From assembly GCF_038150125.1 (NCBI RefSeq), contig NZ_JBBVMF010000006.1, positions 248,001 to 312,000 on the forward strand: a stretch of DNA of 64,000 bases, in the 5' to 3' direction. Source of the stretch: SW132 sp038150125 (lineage in GTDB: Bacteria; Bacteroidota; Rhodothermia; Balneolales; Balneolaceae). Shown here one piece after another: positions 35,426 through 43,259 of this stretch. The position numbers and the translations under genes are program-made. A model generated the notes under the pieces. That model made no database searches, had not been told where the DNA came from, and worked only from the letters and a program-made list of their open reading frames with translations. Position 1 is the first letter of the stretch, and each line of letters opens with the position of its first letter.

Positions 35426-36496
35426 TCAGTTATATCTGTTGAGAAAATCTCGCAATGTTTTGTAAACCTCTTCCGGTTGCTCAAGAAACGGAGTGTGGCC
35501 GGCGTTGCTGACAACCAATTCTTCGGCATGACCGCTATTCTTTTCATATTGATCTAACGCATGACGAATCTGATCCTCCATCGGCTGAGGCGGAAATTTA
35601 TCGTCTCCGGGCCATCCATTTCTGAACCCCGCCTTACCCTGGTAGCCGGGATCTGACAATGATTCGTTCGAAATAATCTGGTCTTTATCGCCGTGAATCC
35701 AAAGAATCGGAGGTTTGACACGGCTGTCTGTCAGCCGATTCACCACCTCTGAATTATATTTGGGTGACAGTGCATTCACCGGCCCGAATTTTCCGGGAGC
35801 AACGCCGGGCCAGTATTCGCTGGTGTCGTAATCTCCGGGATATCGTTTTTGTCCGCAGTGAATCTGAAGCAGCGCCGTAAGAATCTCTTCTTCACGACCG
35901 GGCTCAAAGCCATCACGCCAAAAAAGCCGGTGCATCACGGTTCGGGGCGAAAATATTTTGTCATCGGTATCCCGAAGGCCTTTTCGTAAATTTTCAGCAA
36001 AAATTTCGTTTACGACGCCTGCTCCTGACCCTGAAAAGTCCGGATTGTTTGGCTCACCAATGTTCCCATGGATGCCGCCAAAGCCGGCTGGAGGTCCCGG
36101 GGCCATAAGTGTGACACTCAATATCTTTTGCCCTATTTCCGGAATGGCGCCCCAGCATACGGATCCACCCAAAGAGTGTCCAACGAGATAAAACGGATTC
36201 AGATCCATTTCTTCAACGAGAGCTATAAGATCATCCACCCATTCCATCATGCCGCGTGTGGCGTCAATAATCTGATTGGGATCTGACTGGCCATAGCCCC
36301 GCAAATCGGGTGCTATGCAAAAATAGTCAGATGAGAGCTCCAGCATCATTTCCTCCCAGATAGTAGAAGCCGATGCATTACCGTGCAGAAACACAACTGG
36401 TGTGTTTTCTGGGTCGCCAGCCGTTAACAGGTAGGTTTTTATGCGATTCGTCTCAATATATGAAGACCGGATGCCGTTCAGGTGTTTAATTCCCAT
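35426..36496 (-). CDS. alpha/beta hydrolase
   Basis: I start at 36496 (MGIKHLNGIRSSYIETNRIK), which overlaps the end of the acyl-CoA ligase gene by 11 bp and has a GGGGGT ribosome-binding sequence just before it; the 36622 start is inside the upstream gene. The 356-residue protein has the oxyanion segment VVFLHGNASASTIWEEM, DLRGYGQSDPNQ, nucleophile elbow VGHSLGGSVCWG, ILWIHGDKDQIIS and the final SNAGHTPFLEQPEEV (His). This is an epoxide-hydrolase/haloalkane-dehalogenase-like fold with an inserted lid. No signal peptide: cytoplasmic. Translational coupling with the ligase suggests it acts in the same pathway, perhaps as a thioesterase or lactone/ester hydrolase (inference). Confidence 0.85.
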   Translation of the reverse strand: MGIKHLNGIRSSYIETNRIKTYLLTAGDPENTPVVFLHGNASASTIWEEMMLELSSDYFCIAPDLRGYGQSDPNQIIDATRGMMEWVDDLIALVEEMDLNPFYLVGHSLGGSVCWGAIPEIGQKILSVTLMAPGPPAGFGGIHGNIGEPNNPDFSGSGAGVVNEIFAENLRKGLRDTDDKIFSPRTVMHRLFWRDGFEPGREEEILTALLQIHCGQKRYPGDYDTSEYWPGVAPGKFGPVNALSPKYNSEVVNRLTDSRVKPPILWIHGDKDQIISNESLSDPGYQGKAGFRNGWPGDDKFPPQPMEDQIRHALDQYEKNSGHAEELVVSNAGHTPFLEQPEEVYKTLRDFLNRYN

Positions 36497-38024
36497 CACC
36501 CCCCGCCCTTTTAATTTTTTTGCGATACAGTTCAGGGAGTACTTTTTTCTGTACTTTACCTGAATGACCGAGCGGTAGATCATCAACGAAAAATATGTGG
36601 CCGGGACACTGAAAACTCGCAAGAAACTTTTTGCAGTATGCTTTCAAACCAGACTCATCGATTTCAGCCTCATCGCGAAGCACGACAAACGCGCAGCCCG
36701 TTTCGCCCCACTGCTCATCCGGAACGCCAATCACGGCAGCCTGGGTAACGTCAGGGTGTTCATAAATCACTTTCTCTATCTGCACAGGATAGACATTTTC
36801 GCCACCGCTGATGTACATCTCTTTCTTGCGTCCGGCGATGTAGTAATATCCTTCGTCGTCACAGCGAAACAGATCGCCCGTGCGCACCCAGCCATCCTGC
36901 AGTGTTTTACGGGTCGCTTCATCATTAGTCCAATAGCCTGAAAACGCGTGGGGTCCTTTCATGAGCAGTTCTCCAACAGATCCTGCCAGGACATCATCTC
37001 CGTTTTCGTCCACCACCCTGACGTCGATATGGTAGTTGGGAAATCCAACAGAGCCTTGTTTACGAATAGCATCCTCAGCCGGCAGCGAGTAGCAGTTCGG
37101 GCCCGCCTCGGTGAGTCCATATCCCTGTCGGATCGGGACGCCGTGGTCCCTGTATTTTTTGATGACGGGGATCGGGCAGGCTTCACCGCCACAAATGGTA
37201 AATCTCAGATTTGAAAAGTCAGTCAATTCAAACTGCTCCTGTTCCATCATCATGCGAAGCATCGTAGGGATGCCAAAAAAGATCGAAATATTTTCGGTTT
37301 GAATGATGTTGAGACAGTCGGCCGGATCAAACTCAGGCTGAAGCACCACTTTCCCACCGTGATGAAACAGGGGCGTGAGCAACACGTGCCACCCGCCGGT
37401 GTGGTAGAAGGGCGTGTTCACAATCGTGCTGTCGTCGGATGTCAATTCAAGGCTGATGGCCGTATTGATGGAGTTCCAGTGAATTTGCCGCCATGAAATC
37501 ATCGCCCCTTTCGACTTACCCGTGGTTCCGGACGTGTAGAGAATCATCGCGATATCTTCAGCGTCTGCATTATAGAGATCAGGTGCCGGATGGTCCTCGT
37601 GGACGATTTTTTTAACTGCCCCTTTCTTACCGCTGATTGGAAGCAGCGCGGGAACCGTTTTATTGTTAAGAAGTGTCTCGGCAGTCTCTTTGAACTCTTT
37701 TCCGTACACTAAAAGCGAGGGGGTACAATCTTCGGCAAGTTCACTAATCGCCGGCGCTGGCAGCCTGAAATTGTAGGGAACGAGAATCACCCCAATTTTA
37801 CCACAGGCAAAAAAGAGGTCGATCATCTCGAGGCAGTTTTTCGAAAGTACCGCAAGCCGATCGCCGGGTTTCAGGCTGAATTTACTCTGAAGCAGTCCGG
37901 CCAGGCTGTTTGCCCGCTTATTCAATTCACGATAGGTAAACCGGCCGTTATCAGACAGATCGACCACGGCTTCATGATCCGGCGTGTATCTTTCGCGTTT
38001 TGCAAGCCAGTCGTTATAGTGCAT
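36486..38024 (-). CDS. AMP-dependent acyl-CoA synthetase/ligase
   Basis: A 512-residue adenylate-forming enzyme. Motifs: MILYTSGTTGKSKGAMISW (P-loop), GYGLTEAGPNCYS, GWVRTGDLFRCDDEGYYYIA, GRKKEMYISGGENVYPVQIE (hinge) and PLGHSGKVQKKVL (catalytic Lys near the C terminus). It activates a carboxylic acid to an acyl-adenylate and then the CoA thioester. The start is 2 bp after the symporter stop codon and the end overlaps the hydrolase start, so symporter, ligase and hydrolase are one transcript: import, activation, hydrolysis. Similar to medium-chain or aromatic acid ligases; the acid is unknown. Confidence 0.9.
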   Translation of the reverse strand: MHYNDWLAKRERYTPDHEAVVDLSDNGRFTYRELNKRANSLAGLLQSKFSLKPGDRLAVLSKNCLEMIDLFFACGKIGVILVPYNFRLPAPAISELAEDCTPSLLVYGKEFKETAETLLNNKTVPALLPISGKKGAVKKIVHEDHPAPDLYNADAEDIAMILYTSGTTGKSKGAMISWRQIHWNSINTAISLELTSDDSTIVNTPFYHTGGWHVLLTPLFHHGGKVVLQPEFDPADCLNIIQTENISIFFGIPTMLRMMMEQEQFELTDFSNLRFTICGGEACPIPVIKKYRDHGVPIRQGYGLTEAGPNCYSLPAEDAIRKQGSVGFPNYHIDVRVVDENGDDVLAGSVGELLMKGPHAFSGYWTNDEATRKTLQDGWVRTGDLFRCDDEGYYYIAGRKKEMYISGGENVYPVQIEKVIYEHPDVTQAAVIGVPDEQWGETGCAFVVLRDEAEIDESGLKAYCKKFLASFQCPGHIFFVDDLPLGHSGKVQKKVLPELYRKKIKRAGGDGN

Positions 38025-38026
38025 GT

Positions 38027-39586
38027 CTACCCCTCGGTTGTTGTCGTTTCGTCATCACCGCGCAGTTCCAGCTTTCCGTGTTTGGCTCTGTAGATCGCAA
38101 AACCCACAGTTACTCCGGACAGAATAGCAATGGCCGCAGCCACGCCCGGGTTTTCACCTGTGGCCTGCGTAAATGGGACCGGCAGCATCGCATAGTACAT
38201 CGTAAAATGAACCGTCACAGCTACCACGGATGCCATAATAGGCGCCAGCTTGGGAACATTCTTGAAAAACATGCCGAGAAGAATAGGCGTGAAAGCTGCA
38301 GAGAAGTAGGCATACACCCCATTTTGGGCAAAGATACCCACGCTCAGCTTCGGGTTTAAAATCTGATCCCAAGACAGAATTATGGCGATGAATCCCATCA
38401 AGCCGATAATAATCCGGTTCCAGACAAGCTGTGGCGGGAGTCCAAACATCTCTTTTTTGAAAATTTTGTTGCCGGCAAGCGGCTGTAGAATATCATGGGT
38501 GATGGAGGTTGAAAGGGCCTGAATGAGGCTTTCAAGGGTAGAGATGCCGGCCGAAATAAGGCCCATTACCACAATAAGTGCGATAATGACCGGGAACTCA
38601 CTGACCACATAAGCCGAGACGATGTTGTCCATCGGCAGGGGCTGGCCGCCAATCATCAGGTTCGGGAATTCAAGCCGGGCAAACAGTCCTGCAATTACCA
38701 CAAGGAAAAAGAGGAATTGCGCTGAACATCCAACCAGGAGGTAGCGGTTTACGTCATCATCCGATTTTAAAAGCAGTGATTTTGTGAGAATGTGTGGCTG
38801 ACATATGATGGCAATTCCCACCACAAACTGGGCGAAGATGATCTCGAAATAATCGCGAAAGAGGAAGCTGTCGTCGTTCGTGGTCTGGGTCAGTTTTGGG
38901 TCGATGGCGTTAAGGCTGTCGATGAAGCCATGGACACCATCGCGGAAATGTTCATAGCCGGAGCCAAGTAGAATGACCGCCACAACCACCATCAGCAGAG
39001 CCTGGATCGTGTTTGTGTATACCATGGAGTTGGCGCCGCCGAACATCATATATCCAAAGATAAAGATGACAATACCGATCAGCGTATAAAATTCGGGAAT
39101 GTTCAGCGTGCTGGAGAGTACCTTGGTGAGTCCCACGCAAATGAGCACTATAAACGTGATGAGCAGTAGCGATAGAAAGCCGAAAAAGATGCCGAATCCC
39201 TCGCTCTTGTACATCGTTTTCATCCACTCGGCCATGCTGAGCGCTTTGGTCGTTTTACCGTGCTTGCGAAATCCTTTGGTCAGCAGCACGAGCGATATCA
39301 GCGCGGCAATCGGCAAGGCCAGCGCCATGGAAATAACCCCGCTAAAACCATAAAGCGCCACAAATCCCGGGTTGATGATAAACGTGGCAGCGCTTGTGAT
39401 AGAGGCTGCAAGTGATAATCCAACCGCCGCCGGTGAAAAGAGAATATTGCCGAGGGCGTAATCCCGTATATCCTTCGTTTTTCCGGCGCCTCTCACCACA
39501 AAATAGAGAATTGTACAGACGTACAGCAGGATCAAAATCCAGCCGCCGGTTACCATTTGTTGTGATGCGAGTTCCATATTGACCAA
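38027..39586 (-). CDS. sodium:solute symporter (SSS family)
   Basis: A 519-residue inner-membrane protein with about 13 helices. SSS features include ALGNILFSPAAVGLSLAASI with SAATFIINPGFVALYGFSG, SMAEWMKTMYKSEGFG, YTLIGIVIFIFGYMMFGGAN, QPHILTKSLLLKSDDDVNRY and GLISAGISTLESLIQALSTS (the TM8 Na+ site with Ser residues). It probably imports an organic acid with Na+. The ligase gene starts 2 bp after its stop codon, so the imported compound is likely to be the substrate activated next (inference). Upstream is a 40-bp palindrome and a 248-bp gap to the KASIII-like gene, so it may have its own promoter. Confidence 0.87.
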   Translation of the reverse strand: MVNMELASQQMVTGGWILILLYVCTILYFVVRGAGKTKDIRDYALGNILFSPAAVGLSLAASITSAATFIINPGFVALYGFSGVISMALALPIAALISLVLLTKGFRKHGKTTKALSMAEWMKTMYKSEGFGIFFGFLSLLLITFIVLICVGLTKVLSSTLNIPEFYTLIGIVIFIFGYMMFGGANSMVYTNTIQALLMVVVAVILLGSGYEHFRDGVHGFIDSLNAIDPKLTQTTNDDSFLFRDYFEIIFAQFVVGIAIICQPHILTKSLLLKSDDDVNRYLLVGCSAQFLFFLVVIAGLFARLEFPNLMIGGQPLPMDNIVSAYVVSEFPVIIALIVVMGLISAGISTLESLIQALSTSITHDILQPLAGNKIFKKEMFGLPPQLVWNRIIIGLMGFIAIILSWDQILNPKLSVGIFAQNGVYAYFSAAFTPILLGMFFKNVPKLAPIMASVVAVTVHFTMYYAMLPVPFTQATGENPGVAAAIAILSGVTVGFAIYRAKHGKLELRGDDETTTTEG

Positions 39587-39694
39587 TCCTCTTATTCCTT
39601 TTCTCTATCGTGAAATGCATACGATAGGGAAACGGGAGACTTCAAATTAAAATTTAGAACCGATTCGACCTGTCAGAGTAAATTTCAAATACAT

Positions 39695-39734
39695 GGATTT
39701 AAACCTCCCCTCTCGAGAGGGGAGGTTTAAATCC
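39695..39734. repeat. perfect 40-bp palindrome
   Basis: GGATTTAAACCTCCCCTCTC followed directly by its exact reverse complement, centred on TCTCGAGA, with no loop. It is followed by an AATCCGCGTTTAGCGGA hairpin and TCAGGGGTGTG, as in dispersed repeats of related genomes. It lies between the symporter and the KASIII-like gene and could terminate transcription or reflect a repeat element. Confidence 0.8.
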
Positions 39735-39834
39735 GCGTTTAGCGGAATTGTCAGGGGTGTGTTCCGGACTTGAATGTTAAGTGAGTAACCCAAACTCGAC
39801 TCTGCAAGGACCTTCGGACTCTGGCAGGTTGGAG

Positions 39835-40824
39835 CTAAAACCTATACGCACAGGCACCAAAGTGCAGGCCGCCGCCTGATCCGATAAATACGGTCAGATC
39901 GCCTTCGCTTACGCCATCATGCCTAAACGATTCATCGAAAACCATCGGTATTGCAGCCGATCCCGTATATCCAAACTTGTCCATGATTGTGGGCGCCGTT
40001 TCGTGCGGGAGCCCAAGTATATCAAGCGTTTCCCAAATCTGATTGATATTGATCTGGGTAATAAAAATCTTTTTCACGTCAGATACATCCGCCCCGGCGC
40101 GCTCACATACGGTCCGGATCATGTCGCTCCACATGGTTGGATTCAGCTCTTTCGGGAACTTCTCAACAAACTTGAGGCAGTGCTGGCGGTCGGATACTTT
40201 CTCTTCAGTGGAGGGATCAGCGGCAGCTCCTGTGTAAATCCCCATGTGCTTGTGATATTCACCCTTCGTTCTCAAATCCGACGATAGAAATCCCTGCTGG
40301 TCATTTTCCGTGGGTTCGAGAACTACTGCACCTGCGCCGTCAGCAAAAAGGGTGACTGTTTTTTTGTCCTTCAAATTCAAAAACCGGCTCATGCCGTATG
40401 CGCCCATTACCATTACTTTTTTAAAGCGATCTTCGGCTGCGATGAGACCGTTAGCCAATGTAAAAGCGGTTGGGAATCCGGCGCAGGCTGTGTTGGTGTC
40501 GAACGATGTGGCGTTTGTGAGCCCCATCTTATTCTGTACAACAGACGCAGTCGATGGGGAGATAAAATCGGGTGTGTCTGTCGCGATAATCAGCAGGTCG
40601 ATATCTGCGGGAGACAAGTTCGACATCTCAAGGGCTCGTCTGCCTGCCTCCACGCAGAGGTCGCTGGTGGTTTGATCGTCGGTCATCCAGCGGCGCTCTT
40701 CAATCGTCAGGTTTTGACGGAGCCAGGTGTCTACATCTTCCCCAAGCAATTCGTTGAACCATTCATTCTTTAAAACACGATCAGGAGCGTAAGATCCGGA
40801 TGCTATAATTTGGGCATGCCTCAT
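39835..40824 (-). CDS. 3-oxoacyl-ACP synthase III-like (KASIII) protein lacking His/Asn
   Basis: A 329-residue thiolase-fold protein. The nucleophile Cys114 is in the standard context (FDTNTACAGFPTAF), and the end HFGACAYRF is FabH-like. However, the FabH motif PHQAN reads ITQIN (His replaced by Thr256), and the GNTSAA motif reads GYTGSA (Asn replaced by Tyr286). Without those residues malonyl decarboxylation is unlikely, so an acyltransferase, hydrolase or thioester-cleaving function is more plausible than chain initiation. Its ATG overlaps the SDR stop by one base (TAATG), so it is coupled. The gene is in an inducible set with two hydrolases, a ligase and a symporter. Family is certain, function is not. 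Confidence 0.85.
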   Translation of the reverse strand: MRHAQIIASGSYAPDRVLKNEWFNELLGEDVDTWLRQNLTIEERRWMTDDQTTSDLCVEAGRRALEMSNLSPADIDLLIIATDTPDFISPSTASVVQNKMGLTNATSFDTNTACAGFPTAFTLANGLIAAEDRFKKVMVMGAYGMSRFLNLKDKKTVTLFADGAGAVVLEPTENDQQGFLSSDLRTKGEYHKHMGIYTGAAADPSTEEKVSDRQHCLKFVEKFPKELNPTMWSDMIRTVCERAGADVSDVKKIFITQININQIWETLDILGLPHETAPTIMDKFGYTGSAAIPMVFDESFRHDGVSEGDLTVFIGSGGGLHFGACAYRF

Positions 40825-41567
40825 TAAAATACCAGGCCCCCGTCCACTTTCAGTACGGTTCCGGTGATAAACGCGGCGCTGTTTGACGCCAAAAAGAGAT
40901 ACGCATTCGCGATATCCTCAGGCTCGCCAAGACGCCCAAGCGGTGTGTTACCTTTCAGCTGATCCAGGACCTTTTCAGGTACCGATTCTACCATGCTTGT
41001 GTTGATGAAACCCGGGGCCACCGCATTCACTCGGATTCCCTTCCGCCCAAGCTCCTTCGCCCAGGTTTTGCTCATGCCAATGACGCCGGATTTTGTGGCG
41101 ACGTAGTTACTCTGGCCAAAATTTCCGTTATGAGCCACAACTGAGCTGGCGTTCAGAATCACGCCGCTGCCTTGTTCAGCCATGATGGATGCGGCTGCTT
41201 TTCCGCAGTTAAAAACGCCGGTCAGATTTACGTCAACCACCGACTTGAAGCTATCGTGATCCATTTTCAGCAGGGTGCCGTCGCGGGTAATTCCTGCATT
41301 GTTAACAAGCACATCAAGCCGCCCCCAGTGTTCGTTGAGGTCCGACATTGCCTTATCAACAGCCTCATGATCGGCTACATTGACGTTTACAAACCTGGAA
41401 TTAAACCCTTGGTCTGTCCAGGATTCAACGGCTTCATTACCGGCCTCATCATTCAGGTCCCATATTTCAACGGACGCACCTGCTTCTAAAAATTTTTGAG
41501 CGGTGACGCGGCCAATACCGTCAGCCCCGCCGGTTATAAGTACAACAGATCCTTCGAAGTTTGTCAT
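40824..41567 (-). CDS. short-chain dehydrogenase/reductase (FabG/PhaB-like)
   Basis: A 247-residue classical SDR. Cofactor motif LITGGADGIGRVTAQKFL (TGxxxGxG), NNAGITRD, NASSVVAHNG (Ser), SNYVATKSGVIGMSKTW (YxxxK) and RVNAVAPGFINTSMVE are all present; the Asp in EIWDLND suggests NAD+ preference. It likely interconverts a 3-hydroxyacyl and a 3-oxoacyl group. It starts 5 bp after the upstream hydrolase stop and overlaps the KASIII-like start by one base. Its role in the pathway is probably oxidation of the intermediate handled by the KASIII-like protein (inference). Confidence 0.92.
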   Translation of the reverse strand: MTNFEGSVVLITGGADGIGRVTAQKFLEAGASVEIWDLNDEAGNEAVESWTDQGFNSRFVNVNVADHEAVDKAMSDLNEHWGRLDVLVNNAGITRDGTLLKMDHDSFKSVVDVNLTGVFNCGKAAASIMAEQGSGVILNASSVVAHNGNFGQSNYVATKSGVIGMSKTWAKELGRKGIRVNAVAPGFINTSMVESVPEKVLDQLKGNTPLGRLGEPEDIANAYLFLASNSAAFITGTVLKVDGGLVF

Positions 41568-41572
41568 CAGAG

Positions 41573-42511
41573 TTAGTTTTGATTTAAAAATTCCAGCACG
41601 GCTTCATTAAATTCGTCTGCTTTTTCAAAATGAACAAAGTGGCCGGCGCTATCGATAAGTTTCAGTGTGGCGTTTGGCAGTCGCTCAGTTCCCTTCCGGG
41701 CTACATCTTCAACTGAGAGGCCGGGGTGCAGGTAGCGGTTGGGAATCAGCGCATCCTGCGAGCCAAAAATAACAAGAGTTGGTTGCTCTGTCTCAGGCAT
41801 CATCTCCAAGACCGGTGTTTCAAGCATCGCAAAAACGGATTGAGCCTGGGCCTCAGCATAGTCATCAAAGCCGGGTTCAGTCCTCATGCTGATGCGGTCT
41901 TCAACCATGAATTGAGCATCAGGTGGAAGGTTATAAAACGTGGCGGCAATATTTTCCCTGATCATCTCATCTGGAGTTGTAGCTATTCCAGTTGGTGATA
42001 TCGTGGCTTGAAATGCCATTTGGTCCTGATCGGTAAACTGTTCGAACCCGGCAGGGGCAGACAAGATTAACTGACTTGCCCGTTCAGGGAAATTTGCGGC
42101 GAGATAAAGTGCAACCTGTCCGCCCATGGAGTGGCCAACTATGGCAGCCTGATCGATATCGAGTTCATCCATCAGCATAGTAACTGACTCCGCAAAAAAC
42201 GGTATGGAGTAGTCACCGGCTGATTTTGTCGATTTGCCATAGCCCGGCAGGTCGAGAGCAATTACCCGATACGAGTCGCTAAGCGCATCGATATTCATTT
42301 TCCAGGCCGGCAAGTAGCTTCCGAGGCCGTGAATGAGTATCAGGGCTTCATTAGCTGACCCACGCTCATGGTAGGCAACGGTTTGACCATTGTCCAGATC
42401 AGCGTATTGAACCTCAAACGGGTAGTCAATTCCGCTAAACGGACGCTGCTCCTGGGCGTGGCAGGCTACAGTGAGCAAGAGAGTAAGAATGAGTGTGAAG
42501 AGATGTTTCAT
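41573..42511 (-). CDS. secreted or lipidated alpha/beta hydrolase
   Basis: I start at 42511 (MKHLFTLILTLLLTVACHAQ), a signal peptide with a possible lipobox; the track's longer start at 42562 lies inside the operator region. The 312-residue enzyme has LILIHGLGSYLPAWKMN, VIALDLPGYGKSTKSAG, AIVGHSMGGQVALYLAANFP (Ser elbow), TLVIFGSQDALIPNRYL and IDSAGHFVHFEKADEFN (His). As first enzyme of the operon behind the MarR-type regulator and being exported, it may cleave an ester or lactone in the periplasm to release the acid imported by the symporter (inference). A palindromic operator (42541-42552) lies 30 bp upstream. Confidence 0.87.
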   Translation of the reverse strand: MKHLFTLILTLLLTVACHAQEQRPFSGIDYPFEVQYADLDNGQTVAYHERGSANEALILIHGLGSYLPAWKMNIDALSDSYRVIALDLPGYGKSTKSAGDYSIPFFAESVTMLMDELDIDQAAIVGHSMGGQVALYLAANFPERASQLILSAPAGFEQFTDQDQMAFQATISPTGIATTPDEMIRENIAATFYNLPPDAQFMVEDRISMRTEPGFDDYAEAQAQSVFAMLETPVLEMMPETEQPTLVIFGSQDALIPNRYLHPGLSVEDVARKGTERLPNATLKLIDSAGHFVHFEKADEFNEAVLEFLNQN

Positions 42512-42540
42512 AAGCAAAAAAGCGTTTCCATTGAATGTTA

Positions 42541-42552
42541 TCAAATATTTGA
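42541..42552 (-). promoter_or_regulatory. candidate MarR/GbsR operator before hydrolase operon
   Basis: TCAAATATTTGA is a perfect 12-bp palindrome, within TGTTATCAAATATTTGAAAA, 30 bp before the hydrolase ATG; a near-repeat TCAAATATTCAA follows at 42559-42570. The same extended motif occurs before the regulator gene. Confidence 0.65.
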
Positions 42553-42584
42553 AAAGTATCAAATATTCAATTTAAAATTTTTTT

Positions 42585-43073
42585 TTAGCCTCCGAACTCT
42601 TTACCATGAGTCTCTTTCCAGGCTTTCAGAAAGGCTTTGTTATGGCTGTCCATCATTTCATAGAATCTTTTCATCTCTTCCATGCGGGCGTGGGCGTGCT
42701 CGGCTCCGTCGCTATCGATCGATTTCGTTTCCTCAGAGTAGCGCTGGGCAATCTCAATATTTTTGCTCATCTTCTCCATCTGATTCTCATACGCTTTTCC
42801 AAAAATATCGGCAGTGGCTTTGTAGTAATCCTTTCGATCGCCGGGCACCCACACTTTCTCGATGAGGCTGCGATCCTTGAGCCGGCGGCAAATCTGTGAG
42901 ATCGGTCCCTTGCTCATTTCAAGTGAAGCGGCAATATCATCGAGCGACTGCGGTTCTTTTGAGATGATGAGCAGTGCAACAATGCGACCCATCAGCGGAT
43001 TGAGCCCAAAACTACTGTAGGCTTCCGCAAAATCGGCAATGATATTCTTTTTCAGATCACGTTGATTGGTCAT
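42585..43073 (-). CDS. GbsR/MarR-family transcriptional regulator
   Basis: A 162-residue winged-helix regulator: AYSSFGLNPLMGRIVALLII, LDDIAASLEMSKGPISQICR (recognition helix), RLKDRSLIEKVWVPGDRKDYYKAT, then a helical dimerisation tail. The FGLxPxxGRI opening and the VWVPGDRKDYY wing match the GbsR subgroup. It starts just downstream of a palindrome (43098-43109) that is matched upstream of the next gene, so autoregulation and control of the operon are likely. It would repress the hydrolase-SDR-KASIII genes until an inducer is present (inference). Confidence 0.87.
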   Translation of the reverse strand: MTNQRDLKKNIIADFAEAYSSFGLNPLMGRIVALLIISKEPQSLDDIAASLEMSKGPISQICRRLKDRSLIEKVWVPGDRKDYYKATADIFGKAYENQMEKMSKNIEIAQRYSEETKSIDSDGAEHAHARMEEMKRFYEMMDSHNKAFLKAWKETHGKEFGG

Positions 43074-43097
43074 GGAGGGAGCCGTAAGTGTATGTTA

Positions 43098-43109
43098 TCA
43101 AATGTTTGA
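43098..43109 (-). promoter_or_regulatory. candidate MarR/GbsR operator before regulator gene
   Basis: TCAAATGTTTGA, within TGTTATCAAATGTTTGAAAAG, lies 25 bp before the regulator start. It matches the 42541-42552 site over about 20 positions with a single substitution. Confidence 0.65.
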
Positions 43110-43259
43110 AAAGCATAAAATAACAAAAACTGCAATCGCTTCCCAACATGGCCCTTGATTCTATATTTGATGGTTAGTTATTGAGTTAAAGGATGAAGCA
43201 TGCTGGATTAATACTTATTTTTAACATTCTCATTTGTCAATATCTACCAACAAAAAATT

